From Dehalococcoidia bacterium (GTDB taxonomy: Bacteria > Chloroflexota > Dehalococcoidia > Dehalococcoidales > Fen-1064): a stretch of DNA of 7,336 nt. The stretch lies in assembly GCA_011192055.1 (NCBI GenBank), contig DUES01000050.1:1-7336 (forward strand), in the 5' to 3' direction. The notes beneath the pieces are model-generated. The model was not told the DNA's origin. It did not search any database and saw nothing but the letters and a program-made list of their open reading frames with translations. Position numbers and translations under genes: made by a program. Below, piece after piece: positions 1 to 5,562 of this stretch (position 1 is the first letter of the stretch; every line of letters begins with the position of its first letter).

Positions 1-797
1 ACCACCGTTATATGCCTATCACGGAGGTCGCCGAGGTGGAAGCCCATCCCGATATCAGGGCGTCGATATCGTCCTCCACGGGCTACATCCACATGGCGAT
101 GGATGTGACAGTGGCGCCGTTCGACAATAAACTGGTGCGCCAGGCAATTCAAGCCGTGACCGACCGGGAGGCGATCAACCAGGCATGTCTGCTGGGGAAA
201 GGCATCATCGCCTACGACCATCCTATCTCACCGGTCGATCCCCATTTTAATGCCGAGGCAAAACCCCCGGACTACAATCCCGAGCTGGCGAGAGAGCTAT
301 TGGAGCAAGCCGGGTACCCGGACGGGATTGACATCACCTTGTATACCTCCACCAATCCTGGGGCGCCGATGCTGGAGATGGCGACGGTAATGAAAGAGAA
401 GGCCGCTGCCGGTGGCATCCGCATAGACCTTCAGGTGATGCCTGAAGCCACGTACTGGTCCGAGGTTTGGCTGGTAAAGCCTTGCTTCACCAGTTACTGG
501 GCCGGCCGTACCGTTGACGCAGCTTTGAGCGTCTCGGTCTTGTCGACTGCCGGTTGGCAGGAGTCCAATTACAACAATCCCCGTGTTGACGAGTTAATCA
601 TCCTGGCGCGGAGTCAGGTCAAGCTGGAGGACCGCCAGGAGACCTACGGTGAGCTTCAGGCCATCCTGATTGACGAGGTGCCGCGCATTATCCCTGTGTT
701 CCAGCTGATAGTGAACGGCATGGGGAACAATGTACAGGGTTTGGAATCAGAACCGTGCGCTTGGTTCTGGTGCCGCTACGCCTGGCTGGACAACTAA
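1..797 (+). CDS. ABC transporter substrate-binding protein, family 5 (C-terminal half, 5' truncated)
   Basis: This is the extracytoplasmic binding protein of a peptide/nickel-type ABC importer (SBP_bac_5 family). The frame is open from base 3, so the ATG at base 12 is internal and the true start and signal peptide lie upstream of the window. About 264 residues are visible; complete members are usually 500-560, so this is roughly the C-terminal half. Family hallmarks seen are the segment FDNKLVRQAIQAVTDREAI (matching the usual 'F.d.rVRqAi..aiDRe.i'), then YNPELARELLEQAGYPDG (the 'D...A..LL.eAGy.dG' segment), and near the end NNPRVDELI followed by a short Y..LQ.IL.DE.P.I.... block. The coding frame is intact to its TAA stop. 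Two permeases and a fused ATPase follow, which confirms the importer role. Family membership is clear. The ligand (peptide, sugar, opine or metal chelate) cannot be decided. Confidence 0.93.
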   Translation, partial: HRYMPITEVAEVEAHPDIRASISSSTGYIHMAMDVTVAPFDNKLVRQAIQAVTDREAINQACLLGKGIIAYDHPISPVDPHFNAEAKPPDYNPELARELLEQAGYPDGIDITLYTSTNPGAPMLEMATVMKEKAAAGGIRIDLQVMPEATYWSEVWLVKPCFTSYWAGRTVDAALSVSVLSTAGWQESNYNNPRVDELIILARSQVKLEDRQETYGELQAILIDEVPRIIPVFQLIVNGMGNNVQGLESEPCAWFWCRYAWLDN

Positions 798-841
798 GCC
801 ACTGAGTAAAGGGATGCTGACGATTTAGTATCCTGAGAACC

Positions 842-915
842 GGAGCGAGGAATCTCCGCATCGGGCTAGGTTCCTCGCTGCCTTTTCATTGCGCTCAGAG
901 CTTCGGCTCAGAATG
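842..915. repeat. Palindromic intergenic element with two hairpins
   Basis: Two adjacent dyads fill the gap between the binding-protein and permease genes. The first has perfect 9-bp arms AGCGAGGAA (844-852) and TTCCTCGCT (871-879). The second is GAGC-TTCG-GCTC (898-909), a C(UUCG)G tetraloop stem, flanked by CATT (887-890) and AATG (912-915), which can pair outside it. The words GCGAGGAATCTC, TTCCTCGCT and GCTCAGAATGA resemble a palindromic intergenic repeat that I recall from several anaerobic bacterial genomes. That resemblance is from memory. Only one copy is present in this window, so its repetitive nature is inferred. Confidence 0.45.
844..886 (+). terminator. Terminator-like or attenuator hairpin after the binding-protein gene
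   Basis: A perfect 9-bp stem (844-852 with 871-879), which can gain a few more inner pairs (853-855 with 868-870), is followed after GCC by TTTT at 883-886. The U tract is short, so termination may be partial. Its position 47 bases after the binding-protein stop and 68 bases before the first permease suits an intra-operon attenuator. Such an element would let the binding protein be made in excess over the membrane subunits, as is common for ABC importers. The same bases may belong to a dispersed palindromic repeat. Confidence 0.45.
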
Positions 916-953
916 AAACTAGCAGTATATTCTCACTGGAAGCTGGTGATTGC

Positions 954-1898
954 ATGATACGTTTTGTGACCAGGCGGATTGGCTTGGTTTGTGTTACCAT
1001 GCTGGTGGTCTCGCTGGCAATCTTCCTTATCACTGAGGTCCTGCCCGGTGATGTGGCGACGGTGATGCTCGGGAAAGATGCAACCGAGGCAAACCTGGAA
1101 AGACTGCGTGCAGACCTGGGACTGAATCGTCCCGCCCATGTGCGATACTTGGATTGGATTGGCGGCGTGTTGCGGGGTGACTTTGGCAATTCCTTGTATA
1201 TGGGAGAGTCGATTGCCGAGATTGTAGGAAGGAGACTGGGGCATTCGTCAATCCTGGCTGTATTTGCGTTTCTGGTCGGGACCCCTGCGGCAGTGATTGC
1301 CGGCATATGGGCCGGTGTGCGCCGAGACACAAAGCTAGACCGTCTGTTAAGCATGATCGGGCTGGTGGGGATTTCGGTGCCGGAGTTCGTCACCGGAATA
1401 GTGCTGATACTCATCTTCTCTTCGACGCTTCATATTCTGCCGTCCTCGAGCATCATTCTCCCCGGTACCAGTCCACTGACCAGACCCCAGATTCTGATAA
1501 TGCCCACGCTGACCATAACCGCCGTCCTTTTTGCCTACACCATGCGAATGACGCGAGCCAACGTGATTGAGGTGATGCAGACGGACTTCGTGCGCACGGC
1601 GATACTCAAAGGCCTGCCGATGCGGCGAGTTATCCTGCGACACGTGCTCCCGAACGCGATGCTGCCGACCATCACCGTAATCACAGTTAACGTCGGGTGG
1701 ATGCTGGGAGGACTCATCATCGTAGAGAACGTCTTTGCCTATCCCGGGATTGGGCAGCTGATGCTGTGGTCGATTAATACGCGTGACCTTCCCTTGTTGG
1801 AGATCGTGACGCTGATCATGGCCGCGACCTATGCCATCAGTAATCTGGTGGCGGACGTGAGCTACGCTGTTCTTGATCCTCGGGTGAGGTTATCATGA
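954..1898 (+). CDS. ABC transporter permease, DppB/OppB-like
   Basis: This is an inner-membrane permease subunit of the peptide/nickel-type importer, 314 residues, a normal length for DppB. The N-terminus (RRIGLVCVTMLVVSLAIF, then LPGD near residues 30-33) is the typical DppB first membrane helix followed by the 'PGD' element. Hydrophobic segments lie at about 9-28, 99-121, 133-157, 181-198, 239-261 and 283-304, giving six helices. The EAA-type cytoplasmic loop that contacts the ATPase is at about 211-236, with A216, G220 and the LPN at 232-234. YPGIGQL at 263-269 and a C-terminus ending VLDPRVR are also family signatures. The ATG at 954 is preceded by GGTGA (945-949). The stop shares four bases (ATGA) with the next permease start, which indicates translational coupling. 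The substrate is unknown. I am confident of the family. Confidence 0.95.
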   Translation: MIRFVTRRIGLVCVTMLVVSLAIFLITEVLPGDVATVMLGKDATEANLERLRADLGLNRPAHVRYLDWIGGVLRGDFGNSLYMGESIAEIVGRRLGHSSILAVFAFLVGTPAAVIAGIWAGVRRDTKLDRLLSMIGLVGISVPEFVTGIVLILIFSSTLHILPSSSIILPGTSPLTRPQILIMPTLTITAVLFAYTMRMTRANVIEVMQTDFVRTAILKGLPMRRVILRHVLPNAMLPTITVITVNVGWMLGGLIIVENVFAYPGIGQLMLWSINTRDLPLLEIVTLIMAATYAISNLVADVSYAVLDPRVRLS

Positions 1899-2791
1899 TG
1901 GTGACCCGAGTGTTAGCGGCCGCAGGGCGAAAGTTCAGATCCGCTCTCAGGTTGATACTCCGCACTACGGCAGGGCGGATTGGCCTGCCGATAGTACTGC
2001 TGTATCTCATCCTGACAATCATCGGGCCGGGGTTGTGGCATTGGTTGCCGCACTCTCCAACCGAAATTCCTGACCCGCTGGCGCCCTATCAACTCTTACC
2101 ACCGTCAGCGCAGTTCTGGATGGGTACCGACCAGTACGGACGAGACGTCTTTAGCCGAGTGTTGTGCGGGGCAACTTCCCTTATCACCACGTCAGCAGCC
2201 GGCGCCACCCTGGGTATCGTACTGGGTACGGTGGTGGGGGTGAGCAGCGGTTATAAAGGCGGCAAGACAGACGAGATTGTCATGCGTATCATGGACGGGC
2301 TGATGTCGTTTCCCACCCTATTGCTGGCCCTCCTGGTGCTGTTCACTCTTGGCTCCAGTAGGATGAATATTGCAGCCACCATTGGCTTCGTCAGCATGCC
2401 AAGCATCGCGCGGGTGATACGGAGTTCCACACTCTCGCTGAAGGCTATGGAGTTCGTCCAGAGCGCTCGTCTGCGCGGTGAATCCACAGCCTACATCATC
2501 TTTAGGGAAATCCTGCCTAATGTTATGCCCGTCCTCGGCGTGGAAGCGTCAGTGCGGTTCAGTTACGCCGTTCTCAGTGTGGCATCGCTGGGATACCTTG
2601 GTCTCGGTATTCAGCCGCCATCGCCCGACTGGGGCATGACGATTAGCCAGGGCCACCGATTTCTGATCAGTGCTCCCTGGGTCGTCCTGGCTCCAATGGG
2701 TGCCGTAGCCTCGCTCGTTGTCGGTGTTAATCTTCTCGCCGATGGCATCAGGCAGGCCAGCAGAATGGCTCGAAAGGAAGAAACACCTTGA
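1895..2791 (+). CDS. ABC transporter permease, DppC/OppC-like
   Basis: This is the second membrane subunit of the importer, 298 residues, the usual DppC size. It has a membrane segment at about 29-46, then the diagnostic OppC/DppC stretch GTDQYGRDVFSRVLCGA (77-93). Further hydrophobic segments lie at about 95-118, 136-155, 158-175, 215-237 and 261-286. The EAA loop is at about 185-212 (A191, G195, ILPN 206-209). LGLGIQPPSPDWG (235-247) and a C-terminal NLLADGIRQA (279-288, usually NLLGDGLRD) are both typical. The chosen start, the first ATG of an ATGATG pair, has GGTGAGG at 1883-1889 five bases upstream and overlaps the preceding stop by four bases. The gene ends in a TTGA overlap with the ATPase gene. 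With DppB it should form the heterodimeric translocation pore. The ligand is unknown. Confidence 0.95.
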   Translation: MMVTRVLAAAGRKFRSALRLILRTTAGRIGLPIVLLYLILTIIGPGLWHWLPHSPTEIPDPLAPYQLLPPSAQFWMGTDQYGRDVFSRVLCGATSLITTSAAGATLGIVLGTVVGVSSGYKGGKTDEIVMRIMDGLMSFPTLLLALLVLFTLGSSRMNIAATIGFVSMPSIARVIRSSTLSLKAMEFVQSARLRGESTAYIIFREILPNVMPVLGVEASVRFSYAVLSVASLGYLGLGIQPPSPDWGMTISQGHRFLISAPWVVLAPMGAVASLVVGVNLLADGIRQASRMARKEETP

Positions 2792-4872
2792 CTGAAACTC
2801 GACAAGGCAAAGCTCCCTTGCTGGAGGTTGACCATCTGGCGGTCACCTTCTATACACCACGCGGCACCTTCCGTGTGGTGCGTGATGTATCATTCACCAT
2901 CCAGCGTGGTGAAGTCCTCGCCCTGGTCGGGGAGACGGGATGCGGGAAGTCCATCAGCGCCTTCGCCATCGTGGGGTACCTTCTACCCTTCCATCCGGGA
3001 GAGTCCCGCATAGATGGCTCCATCCTTTTTGAAGGCAGGGATCTTACCCGGATGACAGCCTCGGATCTCCAGCAGATACGCGGTGATCGCATCGCCATGG
3101 TGTACCAGAACCCGGGCACATCGCTGAATCCCACGATGCGGGTCGGCGCACAGATGGAAGAGGTGCTGCGGGAACATCTCAGTCTGGACTCGCGGCAGGC
3201 CCAACAGCGGGCGGCAGAGCTCTTTGACAGCGTGGGACTGGCCGAGCCGGAGCGACTCGGCCAGCGCTATCCCCACCAGCTAAGTGGTGGCATGCAGCAA
3301 CGCGTGATGATTGCAATGGCGCTGGCATGCGATCCGGACCTGCTGATTATGGATGAGCCTACCACTAGTCTCGACGTTACCACGGAAGCGACCATCCTCG
3401 ACCTGATGTCAGACCTGAAGCAGCGCGTGAACGCGGGTATCCTGTTCGTGAGTCACAACCTGGGTACAGTAGCGCGTGTCGCTGACCGCGTGGCGGTGAT
3501 GTATGCCGGCCAGACTATTGAAGAGGCGCCAGCCAGCGAGCTGTTCAAGAATTCAAAACACCCATACACCACAGGACTCTTGCAGTGTGTTCCACAGTCC
3601 CTCACAGAGAATGGAGCAGTCACCAGGCTTCGCAGCATCCCCGGCGGTACCTATGCTCCTGAAGAAGTTAATGCCCAGGCATGTCTTTTCGCCCCCCGGT
3701 GCCCCATGGCGCAGGACTCGTGCCACACAGAGGTGCCGGAAATGGTGGATACTGGAGACAACCACCGGTCGCGTTGCTTCTTCTGGAATAACATCCATAA
3801 GGAAATATGGGGTGAACTGGAGCCGCGAGCTGATAACCACCTTGAGACCGCTGAGCCGGTACTCAAGGCAGAAGGTCTGCAACGGTTCTTCGGGCAGTGG
3901 CAACGCAAGTATATATTCTTTGGTCCACGAGTCCGTCCCCCGGTACGAGCAGTCACCAACATCGATTTTGAAGTTGGACCTGGACGAACCCTCGGTATTG
4001 TGGGCGAAAGCGGGTGCGGCAAGACGACTGCGGCACGGCTAGTGGTTGGATTGACACCGCGGCAGCGTGGCGAGATTCGGCTGCACAGCGAAGAACTCGC
4101 CCCTCAAGTTGAAGACCGGACGTACGAGCAACTCGCTGCGCTTCGGATGGTATTCCAGAATCCAACAACATCGTTGAATCCGAAACTTCCCGCCCGTCAC
4201 GCCATCGTTCGGTCGTTACAGAAACTCGCACAGTTGAGTCGAAAAGACAGCATTGAGCGTGCTGAAGAACTAGCACGGGCTGTCAGGCTGGAGCCTGCGT
4301 ATCTGGACCGGTACCCCGATGAACTTAGCGGCGGCGAGCAACAGCGGATAGCACTGGCGGCTGCATTCGCCGGCAACGCCGACCTGATTGTAGCTGACGA
4401 GGCTGTTTCAGCTCTGGATGTCTCCGTCCAAGCACAGGTGCTCAAGATGCTGGAAGACCATCAAAATGAGAAGGGCACCTCGTACATCTTCATCTCGCAC
4501 GACCTGAGCGTTGTTCGCTATATCTCCGATGATATCCTGGTACTCTACGCCGGGCACGTGGCTGAATCGGGACCGGCCGAATGCGTCTTGAATACGCCGT
4601 CACATCCGTACACAGAGGCGCTTCTTTCGGCTGCGCCCGTGCCTGACCCGGATGCTGTACCAACTCGCATTCGACTCCCCGGCGCCGTGCCCACCCTACG
4701 TGAACGCTTCGAGGGGTGCTTCTTTGCCGGACGATGTCACCGCAAAATGGGGCCTGTCTGCGACCATACCCCGCCGCCTGCACGTATCGGACCAGGCTCA
4801 CCCAATCACGTCATCTACTGCCACATCCCCGTGGAGGAATTGGCTGCAATGCAGCAAGAGGCGGTACCTTAA
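2788..4872 (+). CDS. Fused dipeptide/oligopeptide-type ABC ATPase (DppD-DppF fusion)
   Basis: This 694-residue cytoplasmic ATPase carries both nucleotide-binding domains of the importer in one chain. Domain 1 has Walker A GETGCGKS (48-55), Q-loop Q107, signature LSGGMQQR (165-172), Walker B LLIMDEPT (185-192) and H-loop H223, followed by the oligopeptide-transporter C-terminal region HPYTTGLL. Domain 2 has Walker A GESGCGKT (406-413), Q457, LSGGEQQR (513-520), Walker B LIVADEA (533-539) and H571, followed by HPYTEALL. Both ATP sites look intact; the usual DEP is DEA in domain 2. Each half ends in four cysteines (299, 305, 312, 330 and 644, 650, 658, 678). This pattern is typical of the OppD/DppD C-terminal region, where an iron-sulfur cluster has been reported in structures. 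The start is TTG, overlapping the previous stop as TTGA, with GGAAG at 2776-2780 seven bases upstream; no later start preserves the domain. Fusions of this type are known (GsiA, mycobacterial OppD). Confidence 0.95.
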   Translation: MTETRQGKAPLLEVDHLAVTFYTPRGTFRVVRDVSFTIQRGEVLALVGETGCGKSISAFAIVGYLLPFHPGESRIDGSILFEGRDLTRMTASDLQQIRGDRIAMVYQNPGTSLNPTMRVGAQMEEVLREHLSLDSRQAQQRAAELFDSVGLAEPERLGQRYPHQLSGGMQQRVMIAMALACDPDLLIMDEPTTSLDVTTEATILDLMSDLKQRVNAGILFVSHNLGTVARVADRVAVMYAGQTIEEAPASELFKNSKHPYTTGLLQCVPQSLTENGAVTRLRSIPGGTYAPEEVNAQACLFAPRCPMAQDSCHTEVPEMVDTGDNHRSRCFFWNNIHKEIWGELEPRADNHLETAEPVLKAEGLQRFFGQWQRKYIFFGPRVRPPVRAVTNIDFEVGPGRTLGIVGESGCGKTTAARLVVGLTPRQRGEIRLHSEELAPQVEDRTYEQLAALRMVFQNPTTSLNPKLPARHAIVRSLQKLAQLSRKDSIERAEELARAVRLEPAYLDRYPDELSGGEQQRIALAAAFAGNADLIVADEAVSALDVSVQAQVLKMLEDHQNEKGTSYIFISHDLSVVRYISDDILVLYAGHVAESGPAECVLNTPSHPYTEALLSAAPVPDPDAVPTRIRLPGAVPTLRERFEGCFFAGRCHRKMGPVCDHTPPPARIGPGSPNHVIYCHIPVEELAAMQQEAVP

Positions 4873-5094
4873 TCGGAACAGCACGTTGGTATCGTTTCGG
4901 GCAATAGCCTGTCATTCCCCCAACAACGGAGCTTCAGGTAGCAGTGAACCCACACTACTTTCCTGGATCGGTGACGCACCATCCATTGCACACAAGAGAC
5001 TGGATTGTGTAATCTAAGTCACAAATGCCTATTTTGTGCAGTCACATCGTAACACCTCAAGACCTTAGGAACGGTCTTTAAGTGGAAGATCGGC

Positions 5095-5202
5095 ATGATG
5101 GTGACATCACCTGATACCAGGAGACGCTACGACTGTGGTGTGAGGCTGAAAGCCAGTTTAAAAGTTCTACCTATTGATACCTCAGCTCCACCAATGGGGT
5201 GA
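5095..5202 (+). CDS. Possible 35-residue small ORF, unknown
   Basis: A short frame starts at the first ATG of ATGATG, six bases after a good ribosome binding site (GGAAG, 5084-5088), and ends at a TGA. The peptide begins MMVTSPDTRRRYDCGVRLKA and ends IDTSAPPMG. It is basic in the middle with one cysteine, and shows no membrane segment and no family that I recognise. It lies upstream of two radical SAM genes on the same strand, where peptide substrates are sometimes encoded, but about 360 bases and a promoter separate it from them. The overlapping inverted repeats and the shortness make a chance ORF quite possible. Confidence 0.18.
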   Translation: MMVTSPDTRRRYDCGVRLKASLKVLPIDTSAPPMG

Positions 5203-5294
5203 CAACAGGCAGAACTGATACCCTGTAAGTTTCTTCCCTCCCCTGGGCAAAGGAAGTCTGTATCTTATTTTTACTTTGCTGCCGTTGACCTTCA

Positions 5295-5308
5295 TTCTAT
5301 CGATAGAA
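5295..5308. promoter_or_regulatory. Perfect 14-base palindrome, possible operator
   Basis: TTCTATCGATAGAA reads the same on both strands with no spacer. The flanking CAT and ATG extend the symmetry if one A is bulged. It lies about 200 bases upstream of the radical SAM promoter, which is far for direct repression, and no regulator gene is visible in the window. A dimeric DNA-binding protein could use such a site. A chance palindrome in AT-rich sequence is the alternative. Confidence 0.2.
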
Positions 5309-5508
5309 ATGAGTGTTGGCATACTCCATTATTACCGCATCCAATGCTTGTGCAAATAGTAGTAACGTTCTCAGAATGCTATCCTCATGGTCTACACCTA
5401 TTATGTTTACCCTCTCTAATGACTGCCACATGTACCCATCGTTGAATCTGCAATTAATTAGAATATGTCATTCTTAAAGTTGGTGCCAAAATAGATGGGT
5501 AGCAGGGA

Positions 5509-5537
5509 TTGACAATTCATACACGGAGTACTACTAT
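5509..5537 (+). promoter_or_regulatory. Sigma-70-type promoter for the radical SAM genes
   Basis: A perfect -35 hexamer TTGACA (5509-5514) is followed 17 bases later by TACTAT (5532-5537), which matches four of six -10 positions. The overlapping TATTAT (5535-5540) is a better hexamer, but its spacing of 20 is too long. Transcription would begin near 5544-5546 and leave a leader of about 18 bases before the ATG at 5563. This placement makes the TTG at 5509 part of the promoter and not a start codon. Confidence 0.4.
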
Positions 5538-5562
5538 TATCGCCTGTCAGAAGAACATTCAG

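Larger units (their letters stand above)
4873..5508. other. Gene-poor region between the transporter operon and the radical SAM genes
   Basis: No convincing protein gene or RNA gene is visible here. The part just after the ATPase stop holds three short stem-loops: ACACAA/TTGTGT (4990-4995 with 5005-5010), CACAAA/TTTGTG (5020-5025 with 5033-5038) and AAGACC/GGTCTT (5059-5064 with 5073-5078). None is followed by a strong T run, so a terminator for the operon is not clear. Further along are GGTGA-CA-TCACC (5100-5111), pairing arms AGTTCT/AGAACT (5163-5168 with 5211-5216) around a CACC/GGTG hairpin, and the perfect 14-base palindrome TTCTATCGATAGAA (5295-5308). TGATACC occurs at 5112, 5175 and 5216. 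Composition drifts from GC-rich to AT-rich across the stretch. It may hold regulatory sites, an unrecognised structured RNA, or decayed sequence. Confidence 0.5.

Noticed and set aside
12..14. ATG at base 12 as the start of the first gene
   Set aside because: The frame is open to the window edge and the protein begins in the middle of a family 5 binding-protein domain without a signal peptide, so the ATG is internal.
908..1414. 168-codon minus-strand frame over the first permease
   Set aside because: It is antisense to a clear DppB-like gene, has a low-complexity Ser/Thr/Arg-rich translation typical of shadows, and shows no family features.
3503..4042. 179-codon + strand frame inside the ATPase gene
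   Set aside because: It overlaps the fused ATPase, whose frame carries all motifs through this stretch. The alternative translation has no recognisable domain and is a shadow.
4652..5017. 121-codon frame running past the ATPase stop into the intergenic region
   Set aside because: Most of it overlaps the C-terminal cysteine region of the ATPase in another frame, and the remainder has no domain or ribosome site.
5233..5276. CTTCC/GGAAG hairpin followed by a T-rich stretch as a terminator
   Set aside because: The stem has only five pairs with a long loop, and the T-rich stretch is interrupted and begins several bases after the stem.
5442..5469. TTGAAT with TATGTC at 16-bp spacing as a promoter
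   Set aside because: The -10 match is poor, and the TTGACA/TACTAT pair closer to the gene is clearly better.
4873..5508. Insertion sequence, CRISPR array or tRNA in the gene-poor region
   Set aside because: I found no transposase frame, no matched terminal inverted repeats with target duplication, no regularly spaced repeats and no tRNA-like cloverleaf.
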